Shown: positions 8,887 to 19,257, counted from the first letter of the stretch. The stretch: DNA of 64,000 bases from SHZI01 sp964371995 (GCA_964371995.1 CAYJPG010000001.1:33139-97138), one strand, 5' to 3'. Numbers and translations are program-made. The notes: generated from the sequence alone by a model not told the origin.

Positions 8887-9624
8887 ATGCGCGGCTGCCT
8901 GGGCCTGGTCGCAGCCATACTGTTGCTCCCGGCATGCGGCGGACCCAAGGCGCCTGACTCTGCATCGGGACCGGTCTCCAGCACGACACCTTCCGATACT
9001 GCGCAAGCGCGCAGCGAAAGTGCCACCGCCCGCCCTGCAGCCGCAGGCCAGGGCGCCTTCGCCAACCGCACTGGAGAGCTGGTCAACCCCGACAACAGCA
9101 CCATGGTCTTTCTCTACTACGACCTGGCCGGGATTCCGCCGCCCATCGACGACTGGGTCGAGAAAGACAATCGCGTGCAGTACGTACCGGCGATCGAAAA
9201 GGCCGCGAAGCGCGCTGAGGTCAAGGCCGAGCTGGAGTCCGGGGTTGCTGCCGTACGCGGCATCGGCACCTTGCGTCTGTCGATGAATGCGAACCTTAGC
9301 GACTATGACCCCAGCTACGGTGAGTTCATGGTGCGCGCACTGGCACCAAGCTCGGTGGTCGAGTTCCCGGCCATGGGACAGAAGGTTTCGCTCAAGTTCA
9401 GCAATGGGCGAACAGCGCAGATCTGGAAGGTTCCCGCAGCCGATGCGCAACAGATCCGCGACAAGATCGGTTATGGCGGCAATGTTTCGCTCGATGTCGG
9501 GCTGAGGATCACCGGTGTGCTGCCTGCTCCCGGTGGCGGCACGATCAGTACTGAAGTTGTCGATTACGAGCTGCAGGATAACCGCAGCGGCGCGATGCTG
9601 GGTCGGATACAGGTTACACAGTAG
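8887..9624 (+). CDS. Lipoprotein of unknown function
   Basis: A lipoprotein of about 245 residues. The ATG at 8887 gives the signal MRGCLGLVAAILLLPAC with an LPAC lipobox. An upstream in-frame ATG at 8860 overlaps the preceding gene and would place charged residues before the signal, so it is less likely. The mature chain begins with a low-complexity Ser/Thr/Ala stretch. A globular region follows (PDNSTMVFLYYDLAG, IPPPIDDWVEKD) with no motif I can assign. Ten bases separate it from the upstream lipoprotein gene, so the two are probably co-transcribed and may act together in the envelope. Its end converges on hldD: the two coding ends overlap by about ten bases. Confidence 0.65.
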   Translation: MRGCLGLVAAILLLPACGGPKAPDSASGPVSSTTPSDTAQARSESATARPAAAGQGAFANRTGELVNPDNSTMVFLYYDLAGIPPPIDDWVEKDNRVQYVPAIEKAAKRAEVKAELESGVAAVRGIGTLRLSMNANLSDYDPSYGEFMVRALAPSSVVEFPAMGQKVSLKFSNGRTAQIWKVPAADAQQIRDKIGYGGNVSLDVGLRITGVLPAPGGGTISTEVVDYELQDNRSGAMLGRIQVTQ

Positions 9625-10570
9625 CCATGGCAGCCAGTGCGTCCAGGTAGCGAGGCACACCCGCTTCAATCGGGATAAAGGCTGCGGAATATCCGGCCGC
9701 GTGCAGGCCGGACAGGTCCGCCTGGGTATAGCTCTGGTAGCTGCCCTGCAGATGTGCGGGGAACGGGATGTAGCTGATTTGTCCCCGGCCGTGCCACTTG
9801 AGCACTGCCTTGGCAACGTCATTGAAACTGCGCGCCTGCCCGGTGCCTGCGTTGAAGATCCCGGACTTGCCCCCGCGCTCCAGCGCCCAGAGATTCACCG
9901 CGACGATGTCATCGACATGGATGAAGTCGCGAAGCTGCCCGCCATCAGCATAACCATCGCTGCCGGTGAACAGCCGTACTTCATCGCCCGTCTTCAGCTG
10001 CTCATTGAAGTGATGGATAACACTTGCCATCTTGCCCTTGTGCGCTTCGCCCGGCCCGTAGACATTGAAGTACCGCAGGCCGACGACCGGCGCACGGAAG
10101 CTGGCCGTCACCTTCCGGACGTGGCGGTCAAACATCAGCTTCGAGAAAGCGTAGACATTTATGGGCCGTTCGCATTCCTCGCTGACGCGGAACTCTCGCC
10201 CTGCACCATAGACCGATGCCGATGAGGCGTAGATCAGCGGCACTTTGCGCGCCGTCGAGTAATGCAGCACCTGCTTCGAGTACTCGTAGTTGGCCTGCAT
10301 CATCAGCAGGCCATCCCACTCGGTGGTATCCGTACATGCGCCCAGATGGAAGATGCCCTCGAGCTTTGGCGCGAGGTCCTGCCCGGCAGTGATGCGGGAC
10401 AGGAAGTCGTGCATGTCGAGGTAGTCGGCGATCCGGCAGTCGGAGAGATTAAGAACCTTGTGCGCATCGCGAAGATCATCGACGACGAGGATATCGCTGC
10501 GGCCGGCAGCATTGAGTGCGCGAACGAGATTGCTGCCGATGAAGCCAGCGCCGCCGGTAACGACCAGCAT
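9614..10570 (-). CDS. hldD: ADP-L-glycero-D-manno-heptose 6-epimerase
   Basis: This enzyme converts ADP-D-glycero-beta-D-manno-heptose to the L-glycero form, the last step in making the heptose of the lipopolysaccharide inner core. The protein starts with the NAD(P) Rossmann motif VTGGAGFIGSNL. It carries the short-chain dehydrogenase residues in YASSASVYG and the Y-x3-K of VYAFSK, and the GLRYFNVYGPGE and DFIHVDD segments of HldD. I place the start at the ATG at 10570 so that the Rossmann strand is at the N-terminus as in the family. An extended frame upstream runs into the neighbouring zinc-finger gene. It is the last gene of the glnE / zf-CHCC / hldD run. Confidence 0.95.
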   Translation of the reverse strand: MLVVTGGAGFIGSNLVRALNAAGRSDILVVDDLRDAHKVLNLSDCRIADYLDMHDFLSRITAGQDLAPKLEGIFHLGACTDTTEWDGLLMMQANYEYSKQVLHYSTARKVPLIYASSASVYGAGREFRVSEECERPINVYAFSKLMFDRHVRKVTASFRAPVVGLRYFNVYGPGEAHKGKMASVIHHFNEQLKTGDEVRLFTGSDGYADGGQLRDFIHVDDIVAVNLWALERGGKSGIFNAGTGQARSFNDVAKAVLKWHGRGQISYIPFPAHLQGSYQSYTQADLSGLHAAGYSAAFIPIEAGVPRYLDALAAMATV

Positions 10571-10578
10571 GGCCGCGG

Positions 10579-10785
10579 CTACTTCACGAGCGTGTAGGTA
10601 GCGCCGCAGTAGGGGCACTTGGCCCGCTCACCGGGCACCAGCGGCAGATAGACGCGCGGGTGGGAATTCCACAGGTACATGCCCGGCATCGGACAGGACA
10701 GCGGCAGATCGTCGGCCGTCACCTTGTAGTGATGCTCGGCATTGGGCTGTATCAACGCGGATTCTTTCGCCGCTCTGGCCGTCAT
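10579..10785 (-). CDS. Zinc-finger domain protein, zf-CHCC family
   Basis: A 68-residue protein made of a single zf-CHCC domain. The presumed metal ligands are the Cys of LSCPMP, the His of NSHPRVYLPL, and the two Cys of KCPYCG near the C-terminus. The domain is related to the zinc-binding part of mitochondrial complex I subunit NDUFS6, but in free-standing bacterial proteins its role is unknown. The start codon overlaps the glnE stop in an ATGA arrangement, implying translational coupling. hldD starts nine bases downstream, so all three genes form one operon. Confidence 0.85.
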   Translation of the reverse strand: MTARAAKESALIQPNAEHHYKVTADDLPLSCPMPGMYLWNSHPRVYLPLVPGERAKCPYCGATYTLVK

Positions 10786-13733
10786 GAGACTTCATCCTGG
10801 TTTGCCGGGACGGCAGTATAAAACACGGACTGCCAGAGGCGGGTCACTGTCGCCGCAAGTCCGGCCACCTCCGCGTGCGGTATGAGTCCCGAGCGGCCAG
10901 CCAGGTTCCGGTGATGGATGTGCCGCCGGTACTCCCGATAGGTATCGGCCAGCAATTCCGCATCAGCAGGTGCCAGAATCCCGTGCGCCGCCAACGCTTC
11001 CAGCTGGCGGATATTGTCCGACCAGCGTACGAGATCAGGGTAACGGTGCGCCTCACGCAACACGAGGTACTGCACGAGAAACTCGATATCAGCCACGCCA
11101 CCGGGATCCTGCTTCACATCGAAGCGCTCGTCCGTGCCCCTGGAAAGCTCCTTGCGCATGCGCTGCCGCATCTCCGCAACCTCGGTGGCCAGATTGTCAC
11201 GACGGACGTAGCTGGTCAGCGCATGGACGCGCAGCGCCTCGAAGGCAGCCTTGACGCCGCCATCGCCGGCCACCACCCGGCTGCGCAACAGGGCCTGGTG
11301 CTCCCAGGTCCATGCATCCTGCTGCTGGTAGCGATCGAATGCCGCAAGACTCGACACCATCAGCCCCGACTGCCCGCTCGGCCGCAGCCGGATATCGACA
11401 TCGTAGAGTTTTCCGGAGGCCGTATGCATGGTCAGGATACTGATGATGCGACGGGTAAGGCGCGCAAAGAACATCGCATTGTCGAGCGGCTGTGCGCCAT
11501 CGGTCTGCTCCGCGTCACCGGCGGAGTCGTGCAGAAATACCAGGTCGAGGTCTGACCCGTAGCCCAGCTCCAGTCCGCCAAGCTTGCCGTAGGCGACGAT
11601 CGCAAAGTGCGCCGGGCGCCGGATACCATTCTCCGTACAGCCCGGCTCGCCGTGTCGGTCGGCGATTTCCCGCCACGCTATCGACAGCGCAGCTTCGAGA
11701 ACCAGCTCGGCGATATCGGTGAGCCGGTCACTCACACTCATCAGCGGCAGCGTACCGGCAAGATCGACAATCGCCACGCGGAAAGTTGCCGCCTGCTGAA
11801 AGTTCAACAGCGCATTGAGCCGCCCCTCCCCGTCGTCTGCAGCAACGCGCTTCAGGCGCAGTTTCAGATCGGCAGCGAGTTCTTCGCGGCTGGGTGCCGA
11901 TTCAAACACCAGCGGATCAAGCAGCTCGTCGAGCAGCAGCGGGTGGGTCGCGACGAGGCGGGAGAGAAATTCACTGTTGCCACACAGGGACACCAGTTTT
12001 TCCAGCGCCAGCGGATTTTCGTTGAGCAGGGCAAAATAGGCTGAACGTCGGCCGATCGCCTCGATGATCAGCACCATGCCATCCAGCGCACGCACCGGCT
12101 TCTGCTGCTTGCAGGCATGCATGAGGATCGCCGGAATGAGCATATCGAGCCGCTGGCGACCGGGCGTATCAAGACGCGGCAGCAGGCTGCCCTCGCGCAG
12201 GCGGCGCAGCTGTTCGACGATGCCGGCCGGATCACTGAAGCCTGCTTCGGCCAGCCGCTCTTCCTGCAGTTCCAGTGTGGCCTCATCGTTCCACACTTCA
12301 TCAAGCACAGAAGATAGCGGGGCTGGTACTGCTGCGTCATCGGCCGGCGCACTGCTGCCGCCCGTACCATTGGCGCCACGGAAAACGATTTCGTGAAAAT
12401 GGTATGCGACGCGGTCACGCTGGACATCGAGTGCGGCGAGAAATTCTTCCCAGCTCGCCATACCCATCGCAAAAGCCAGGCGCTGCTGATCGGGAGGATC
12501 CGCCGGTATGTCATGCGTCTGCCGGTCGTGCAGCGCCTGCAGACGGTTCTCGGCGAGGCGCAGAAAGCAGTAAGCCGTCTTCAGCTCGGTGGCATCTTCA
12601 GCGGGCAGACAGCCGGCCTGCACCAGCTGCGGCAGCGCAACCAGCAGCTGCCGCTCGCGAAGCCCGATAACCGTCCCGCCACGCACCAGCTGCAGAGCCT
12701 GCACGATGAACTCGATCTCGCGTATCCCGCCCGGACCGAGCTTGAGGTTGGCGCGGTACTCCTTCTTCTCGACCTCTGCGGCGATCATCGCCTTCATCTC
12801 GCGCAGGGAACTGAACACGCCATAATCCAGATAACGGCGGTAGATAAAGGGACGCAGCACATCGCGATAGAGCCCGTCGGCGTCATCCCAGCGGTTGACG
12901 ACCCGCGCCTTGATGTAAGCGTAGCGCTCCCAGTCGCGGCCATGCCGCAACAGGTAGGCCTCGAGTCCGCCCAGGCTCACCGACAGGGGTCCGGCACTGC
13001 CGAAGGGCCGCAGTCGTGCGTCGACGCGATATACGAAGCCCTCGGCGGTATTGCGACTCAACAGGTCGATCAGGCGCTGGGCCAGGAAACGGAAGTACTC
13101 CTCATTGCTGATCGAACGCGGTCCGCTTGTTTCACCGCTGCCTGAGTGCACGAACACGAGGTCGATATCGGAAGAGAAATTCAGTTCGTGACCACCCAGC
13201 TTGCCCATCGCCAGCACACCGAAGCCGCAAGGTGCGCCCTCTTCGGTGCGGGGTTCGCCATAGCGCGCCTGCAGAGTGGTCTGCGCCCAGGCCAGTGCGA
13301 CATTGACTGATGCATCAGCCAGATTCGACAGGTCGCGCAGGGTCTCGGTGACGTCGGCAGTGCCAGCCAGGTCACGCCAGATGATCCGCACCAGCTCACG
13401 ATGGCGAAACAGGCGCAGACGACGCTGCAGCTCTTCTTCGTCCGGCTCCGGCGGCAGCGCAGCGCGCAGCAGTTCGACGTAATCGTCAGCTGTCGTGGTT
13501 CGTTTCAGGCGGCCACTTGTCAGCAGCTCGGCCAGCATGACGGGGTAACGCAGGAGGATGTCGGCCGCATAGGGGCTGGCGGTGAGCACCCGGACGAGCT
13601 GCGAGCGGCGCTGCGGATCGTCCGGGAAGGCGGTGACAAGCTCCGGACGGGCCGTCAGCTGTTCGTGAAGAGCGGCGACTCCCTCACGCAGAGGCGCGGG
13701 GACGATTTCAAATTCAACCGGGCGCGGATTCAT
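10782..13733 (-). CDS. glnE: Bifunctional glutamine synthetase adenylyltransferase/adenylyl-removing enzyme
   Basis: Cytoplasmic regulator of nitrogen assimilation that adds AMP to, or removes it from, glutamine synthetase in response to PII and glutamine. The 983-residue chain has the expected two nucleotidyltransferase domains. One has the GKLGG...SSDIDLVFVH motif in the N-terminal half (deadenylylation). The other has GKLGGLELGYGSDLDLVFLH in the C-terminal half (adenylylation). Each is followed by a helical GlnD-PII-uridylylase-like segment with a DPGGV/GPGGI-type motif (KLGPGGIREIEFIVQ; KQDPGGVADIEFLVQ). Length and motif order are normal. It is the first gene of the operon continuing with zf-CHCC and hldD, and is divergent from the esterase gene at 13760. 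Confidence 0.97.
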   Translation of the reverse strand: MNPRPVEFEIVPAPLREGVAALHEQLTARPELVTAFPDDPQRRSQLVRVLTASPYAADILLRYPVMLAELLTSGRLKRTTTADDYVELLRAALPPEPDEEELQRRLRLFRHRELVRIIWRDLAGTADVTETLRDLSNLADASVNVALAWAQTTLQARYGEPRTEEGAPCGFGVLAMGKLGGHELNFSSDIDLVFVHSGSGETSGPRSISNEEYFRFLAQRLIDLLSRNTAEGFVYRVDARLRPFGSAGPLSVSLGGLEAYLLRHGRDWERYAYIKARVVNRWDDADGLYRDVLRPFIYRRYLDYGVFSSLREMKAMIAAEVEKKEYRANLKLGPGGIREIEFIVQALQLVRGGTVIGLRERQLLVALPQLVQAGCLPAEDATELKTAYCFLRLAENRLQALHDRQTHDIPADPPDQQRLAFAMGMASWEEFLAALDVQRDRVAYHFHEIVFRGANGTGGSSAPADDAAVPAPLSSVLDEVWNDEATLELQEERLAEAGFSDPAGIVEQLRRLREGSLLPRLDTPGRQRLDMLIPAILMHACKQQKPVRALDGMVLIIEAIGRRSAYFALLNENPLALEKLVSLCGNSEFLSRLVATHPLLLDELLDPLVFESAPSREELAADLKLRLKRVAADDGEGRLNALLNFQQAATFRVAIVDLAGTLPLMSVSDRLTDIAELVLEAALSIAWREIADRHGEPGCTENGIRRPAHFAIVAYGKLGGLELGYGSDLDLVFLHDSAGDAEQTDGAQPLDNAMFFARLTRRIISILTMHTASGKLYDVDIRLRPSGQSGLMVSSLAAFDRYQQQDAWTWEHQALLRSRVVAGDGGVKAAFEALRVHALTSYVRRDNLATEVAEMRQRMRKELSRGTDERFDVKQDPGGVADIEFLVQYLVLREAHRYPDLVRWSDNIRQLEALAAHGILAPADAELLADTYREYRRHIHHRNLAGRSGLIPHAEVAGLAATVTRLWQSVFYTAVPANQDEVS

Positions 13734-13759
13734 TGCTGCGATATTAGTAGACTTTCATC

Positions 13760-14473
13760 ATGACAACTTTTGTTCTTGTACATGGCAGCTGGCATGGCGC
13801 CTGGTGCTGGCACCGGGTAGTGCCCGAACTGGAGGCACTGGGTCATCAGGTGCTGGCGCCGGACCTGCCCGGACATGGCGATGATGCCACGCCGCTCGCA
13901 CAGCTCACGCTGGCGGCCTACGCGAAATGTGTCACAGCGGCAGTGCGCGCTGCTTCCGGGTCGGTGGTGCTTGTCGGCCACAGTTTCGGCGGTATCGTCA
14001 TCAGCCAGACCGCGGAGATCGTTCCGGAGCGGATCAGCCGGCTTATCTATCTGACAGCGTTCCTGCCTGCCAACGGCCAATCCCTGTCGCGGCTCGCCAC
14101 GGCCGACGGTGACAACCCGGTGGCCACCAGCTCAAGCATCTCGGCAGACCAGCAGCTCATCAGCCTTGATCTCACCCGGGTGCACGAGCTGCTCTACGCT
14201 GACTGTCCGGAAAGCGATGTCGCGCTCGCCCGGCAGCGCCTGTGCGCCGAGCCGGTCACGCCTTTCATAACACCTGTAAAAATCACGGCTGGACGGGCCG
14301 GCAGCATCCCGCGTACCTATATCGAGTGCCTGAACGACATCGCCATCCCGCTCTGGTTTCAGCGCCAGATGCAGGCCACCGTGCCCTGCGATCCGGTGTA
14401 CGTCCTGGCGACAGGGCACTCACCGTTCTTTGCCGCACCGGCAGAACTGGCCCGCTTGCTGGGGGAGGCTTAA
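13760..14473 (+). CDS. Alpha/beta hydrolase, EstC-like esterase
   Basis: A 237-residue single-domain hydrolase. The oxyanion-hole segment is FVLVHGSWHGAWCW near the N-terminus. The nucleophile Ser lies in LVGHSFGGIV, the likely acid Asp in ECLNDIAIP, and the catalytic His in ATGHSPFF near the C-terminus. This pattern is shared by EstC-type esterases and plant methylesterase/hydroxynitrile-lyase relatives, so the physiological ester is not predictable. It has no export signal. The gene starts 26 bases from glnE and is divergently transcribed. Its end is 44 bases from the end of tal on the opposite strand. Confidence 0.85.
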   Translation: MTTFVLVHGSWHGAWCWHRVVPELEALGHQVLAPDLPGHGDDATPLAQLTLAAYAKCVTAAVRAASGSVVLVGHSFGGIVISQTAEIVPERISRLIYLTAFLPANGQSLSRLATADGDNPVATSSSISADQQLISLDLTRVHELLYADCPESDVALARQRLCAEPVTPFITPVKITAGRAGSIPRTYIECLNDIAIPLWFQRQMQATVPCDPVYVLATGHSPFFAAPAELARLLGEA

Positions 14474-14503
14474 AGGAAACGTCAGCCTTTATTCCTGTCA
14501 AAA

Positions 14504-14518
14504 AAAGGTAGCGTCCCC
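14504..14518 (+). repeat. Copy of the AAAGG(G)TAGCGTC short repeat, downstream side of tal
   Basis: The sequence AAAGGTAGCGTCCCC abuts the stop codon of tal. Two further copies of the same core, arranged as an inverted pair, lie just before the tal start codon at 15481-15530. The three copies occur only around this gene within the window. They look like a short intergenic repetitive element; its origin is not determinable here. Confidence 0.5.
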
Positions 14519-15474
14519 TATTCGACCAGCGTACTGGCCCACGCCTCAAGCTTCAGGGCATCCTGGTGGAAGGTGCGAATGCCAGCGGCCAACTTGTCGG
14601 TCGCCATCGCGTCCTCGTTGTGCGCCCAGCGGAAACCCTGCTCGTTCATGGTGACTTTCTGCAAGTCGCTGGCCTTGGCCGCAGCCACATTCAGTCTTGC
14701 CTCCAGCGTGCCTTCGCGCTTCTGCAGTTCAGCGAGAAGGTCGGGCGCAATGGTCAGCAGATCGCAACCGGACAAGAGCAGGATCTGCTCGATCTTCCGG
14801 AAGCTTGCGCCCATGACTTCGGTCTTGTAGTCGAACTTCTTGTAGTAGTTGTAAATCTGCGTCACTGAAGCCACACCCGGATCTTCATCTACCGGTATCT
14901 CGGCACCCTTTTCCTTGCGCCAGTAATCATAGATACGTCCGACGAAAGGCGAAATCAGCGTGACCTTCGCCTCTGCACAGGCGACCGCCTGGGCAAAAGA
15001 AAACAGGAGGGTCAGATTGCAGTGGATACTTTCGCGCTCAAGCAGCTCGGCTGCCTTGATGCCTTCCCAGGTACTGCCGAGCTTGATCAGCACGCGCTCC
15101 CTGGCAATCCCGGCTTTCTCGTACATCGCGATCAGCGCACGGGCCTTTGCCACGGAACCCGCCGTATCGAAAGAATAAGAAGCTGGCACTTCGGTGGACA
15201 CCCGACCGGGAATGAGCTTCAGGATCTCGATACCGAAGTTGACCGCAAGCCGGTCGGTGAACGCGGCGGTACGGTCAGCTGCGGTACCGCTGATCGACTG
15301 CGAGTAACGCAACGCCTCCTCAACCAGCGGCCGGTATTCCAGTTGCTGCGCCGCCTTGCCGAGCAGCGACGGGTTGGTCGTCGCGTCGCGGGGCTTGTAC
15401 TGGGCAATCTGGCCTATATCGCCGGTGTCGGCAACGATAACGGTATGCGCCTTGAGGGAATCGAGCATCGACAT
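14518..15474 (-). CDS. tal: Transaldolase
   Basis: Transfers a three-carbon dihydroxyacetone unit between sugar phosphates in the non-oxidative pentose phosphate pathway. The 318-residue protein is the normal length of the TalB subfamily. The Schiff-base Lys lies in RVLIKLGSTWEG near residue 130, the proton-relay Asp in IVADTGD, and the TTNPSL segment near residue 33 is typical. The C-terminal DALKLEAW region is also conserved. The gene stands alone between convergent or terminated neighbours. Its leader contains a 12-bp inverted repeat, so its translation or mRNA stability may be affected by a hairpin. Confidence 0.96.
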   Translation of the reverse strand: MSMLDSLKAHTVIVADTGDIGQIAQYKPRDATTNPSLLGKAAQQLEYRPLVEEALRYSQSISGTAADRTAAFTDRLAVNFGIEILKLIPGRVSTEVPASYSFDTAGSVAKARALIAMYEKAGIARERVLIKLGSTWEGIKAAELLERESIHCNLTLLFSFAQAVACAEAKVTLISPFVGRIYDYWRKEKGAEIPVDEDPGVASVTQIYNYYKKFDYKTEVMGASFRKIEQILLLSGCDLLTIAPDLLAELQKREGTLEARLNVAAAKASDLQKVTMNEQGFRWAHNEDAMATDKLAAGIRTFHQDALKLEAWASTLVE

Positions 15475-15480
15475 AAGGCG

Positions 15481-15530
15481 ACGCTACCCTTTTTCCCTGT
15501 TCCTCACCACCTCTGAATAAAGGGTAGCGT
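15481..15530 (-). repeat. Inverted repeat in the tal leader (REP-like)
   Basis: Perfect 12-bp arms, ACGCTACCCTTT at 15481-15492 and AAAGGGTAGCGT at 15519-15530, flank a 26-base spacer. The structure ends six bases before the tal start codon. Purine-rich AGG-containing stretches that could act as the ribosome-binding site fall in the spacer or the proximal arm, so folding could mask initiation. The arms share their core with the copy at 14504-14518. Confidence 0.6.
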
Positions 15531-15581
15531 TCCAGTGTGGTTACTTCATACCGGCAGAGGGTCGCACGCTCCAAGCGGTCC

Positions 15582-15614
15582 AAAAAGAAAAGCCCCGCCA
15601 TTTCTGGCGGGGCT
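15582..15614 (-). terminator. Intrinsic terminator after the TolB-like lipoprotein gene
   Basis: A 10-bp GC-rich stem, AGCCCCGCCA at 15591-15600 with TGGCGGGGCT at 15605-15614, has a four-base loop. On the minus strand it is followed by a T-rich tract (complement of CAAAAAGAAA). It lies directly downstream of the gene at 15670-16911 and is nearly identical to the terminator downstream of groEL. Confidence 0.85.
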
Positions 15615-15630
15615 TTCAGCGTCGTATCCC

Positions 15631-15655
15631 GCAGGAGCAGCTTCAGCCGCGATCG
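15631..15655 (+). repeat. REP-like element
   Basis: The sequence GCAGGAGCAGCTTCAGCCGC with the following GAT resembles the GTAGGAGCGG...CCGCGAT type of repetitive extragenic palindrome common in pseudomonads and relatives. It sits between the lipoprotein stop and its terminator. A related element occurs at 17136-17185. Confidence 0.5.
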
Positions 15656-15669
15656 GGATTATTCAGTCA

Positions 15670-16911
15670 TTACTTGCCGAGGCGATCACCGTACTCCAGA
15701 AGGCCCGGATCCTCGACCCAGCCGTCCGGCCGCTTGGCCCGGGGCGGGATGCTGCCCTTGAAGTTCTCCGGCCCGACGTTGAGCGAGGAGATATCCATCA
15801 CGAAGGTGTGGATATTGGACATGAAGCCCGAGCCAAGGCTGCGACCGAACAGCGCCTTCTTGCCGTCCCAGGAAATGGACACGAAGCCGTCGAAGCCCTT
15901 GTTGTAGGTGATCTGCACCGGCTCACCACCGGCAAGATCGTTCATCACGACTTCCCAGTTGTTGCCTTCGAAGACCCGGTCATAGAAGAAATGCTGGCCA
16001 TCCGGGGCGATGAACGGCGCCCAGTTCATGTCCTTGGTGAAGGTGCGGGGCTGCACGTCGGTGCCATCCGTCGTCATCGTGAAGATGGTCATCGGCGTCT
16101 GCTGGTGCTTGCCCGTTGCCTTGTATTCTTCGTTGATCCGCAGCTTGTCGCTGCGCTTCCAGGCGCGGAAGATCAGGTGCTTGCCATCCGGAGTCGGGTA
16201 CGGCGCGCCTTCCTGCCAGTCGGCGGTAAAGGTCAGCTGCTGCTCGTCCGTACCGTCGATGCGCATCTTCCAGATGTCGAGCTTGCCGTCGATCTGCCGG
16301 CCGAAGAACACCCATTTGCCATCGAGGGACGTCGTCACCTCGGCTTCGTAGTACTTGTTGTTGGTCAGGCGCTTGATGTCGCCGCCCTTGAGGTCGGAGG
16401 TGTACAGCTCGGCGCCCTGGGGGTAGTCCGTCTCTTCGGACCAGTTGCCCGGCGGCATTTCCGGGTGGTCACGGGTCGATGTCCAGATCACCCGCTTCCC
16501 GTCCGGAAGGACGAACCAGGAGCAGGCGTCCTGACCCTTGTCATTGATGCGGGTGAGCTCCTCGCCGGTATCCGTGTAGGTAAAGGTCAGCGAGCCGCCA
16601 ATCTTGCCCTTCTCCGGCTGGGCCGCCATCGGATCCTTGGTCTGGGCGATGACGTGGAAATTGTCCGGGGCGTAGTAGGCCTCTGCCGACTGCGGGATGT
16701 TGGGGATCATGCGGACCGGCAGTTCCTTCCCGGCCCACTCCGCCGGCGGGGCTTCATCGGGTGACGCCAGGTTCGCAAGGTCTGGTGACGTCGCCTTGGC
16801 CGCCGGCTCGGTTGCGGCCACCGGGCTGGCGGGCGGGCTGCAGCCGGCCAGAACAGGAATGAGAACGGCAATTCCGATGGTCGTCCATCGAGTTATTGGA
16901 CGGATTCGCAT
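15670..16911 (-). CDS. TolB-like beta-propeller lipoprotein
   Basis: An exported lipoprotein of 413 residues. The start at 16911 is preceded by a strong AAGGGGA Shine-Dalgarno sequence and gives a signal ending in a VLAGC lipobox. The mature part contains several WD40/PD40-like blades of the TolB type: LPDGKRVIWTSTRD, TSLDGKWVFFGRQ, TPDGKHLIFRAWK, APDGQHFFYDRV and SWDGKKALFGRS. The protein is not TolB itself, since the N-terminal TolB domain and the Tol-Pal neighbours are missing. A role in envelope protein interaction or sensing is possible but unproven. The gene is monocistronic with its own terminator. Confidence 0.8.
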   Translation of the reverse strand: MRIRPITRWTTIGIAVLIPVLAGCSPPASPVAATEPAAKATSPDLANLASPDEAPPAEWAGKELPVRMIPNIPQSAEAYYAPDNFHVIAQTKDPMAAQPEKGKIGGSLTFTYTDTGEELTRINDKGQDACSWFVLPDGKRVIWTSTRDHPEMPPGNWSEETDYPQGAELYTSDLKGGDIKRLTNNKYYEAEVTTSLDGKWVFFGRQIDGKLDIWKMRIDGTDEQQLTFTADWQEGAPYPTPDGKHLIFRAWKRSDKLRINEEYKATGKHQQTPMTIFTMTTDGTDVQPRTFTKDMNWAPFIAPDGQHFFYDRVFEGNNWEVVMNDLAGGEPVQITYNKGFDGFVSISWDGKKALFGRSLGSGFMSNIHTFVMDISSLNVGPENFKGSIPPRAKRPDGWVEDPGLLEYGDRLGK

Positions 16912-17081
16912 AACAGTAGTCCCCTTTATTCTTGTTGCCCTGAAGTGAATCGACCTTAAGCGGTTCGATGATACGAATGTAGCGCATATCCTGTCCAATG
17001 GCCAAAAGCCATAGCGTCAGTCACCAGCCCCGCCAGAACGTTCCTGTCAGGCGCTCGGGCTGAATCGGCGGCTTCAGCTGC

Positions 17082-17120
17082 AACCCAAAAGAAAAGCCCC
17101 GCCATCTCTGGCGGGGCTTT
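17082..17120 (-). terminator. Intrinsic terminator after groEL
   Basis: A 12-bp stem, AAAGCCCCGCCA at 17093-17104 with TGGCGGGGCTTT at 17109-17120, has a TCTC loop and a T-rich tail on the minus strand. It lies about 80 bases beyond the groEL stop. The stem differs from the terminator at 15582-15614 only in the loop and flanks. Confidence 0.85.
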
Positions 17121-17135
17121 ATGGTCGTCGGTCTC

Positions 17136-17185
17136 TGTAGGAGCGGTATTAACCGCGATTGGATCGCACCTAAACGCGCTCCTAC
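17136..17185. repeat. Paired REP-like palindromes (BIME-like)
   Basis: TGTAGGAGCGG at 17136-17146 and its inverted partner CGCTCCTAC at 17177-17185 flank ACCGCGAT, as in paired REP elements. The position between groEL and its terminator is typical for REPs, which protect upstream mRNA from 3' decay. A single degenerate relative lies at 15631-15655. Confidence 0.65.
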
Positions 17186-17198
17186 GACGGCGTAGTCG

Positions 17199-18848
<1,650 letters not shown>

Positions 18849-18884
18849 TGATGTATTCCTCTGAATTCCTGGTTGATGCGGCGC

Positions 18885-19175
18885 TTAGCCTTCGATCACG
18901 GCCATGATGTCGTCTTCTTTCATGACGAGCAGGTCTTCGCCATCGACTTTGACTTCGGTGCCGCTGTACTTGCCGAACAGCACCTTGTCGCCTGCCTTCA
19001 GGTCGAGCGGGCGGACATCGCCATTCTCGAGGATCCGGCCCTTGCCGACGGCAATGACCTTGCCCCGGATGGGCTTTTCGGTGGCCGAGTCAGGAATCAC
19101 GATGCCACCGGGAGACTTACGCTCCTCTTCGGTGCGCTTGATGATGACTCGGTCGTGTAAGGGACGGATTTTCAT
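18885..19175 (-). CDS. groES: Co-chaperonin GroES
   Basis: The 96-residue GroES subunit; seven copies form the lid of the GroEL cage. The sequence starts MKIRPLHDRVIIKRTEEE and contains the mobile loop with the SPGGIVIPDSA segment. The ATG at 19175 is chosen because it gives the family's N-terminus and has a GGAGGAGAG Shine-Dalgarno sequence just upstream. It is the first gene of the groES-groEL operon, behind a CIRCE element about 85 bases away. Confidence 0.98.
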   Translation of the reverse strand: MKIRPLHDRVIIKRTEEERKSPGGIVIPDSATEKPIRGKVIAVGKGRILENGDVRPLDLKAGDKVLFGKYSGTEVKVDGEDLLVMKEDDIMAVIEG

Positions 19176-19257
19176 GGCAAAACTCTCCTCCAATAAGCCG
19201 GTGACACAGTGTCGCCAAAGCCCTGGAGGGGCACGGGACACCAAATATTCGAATGGA

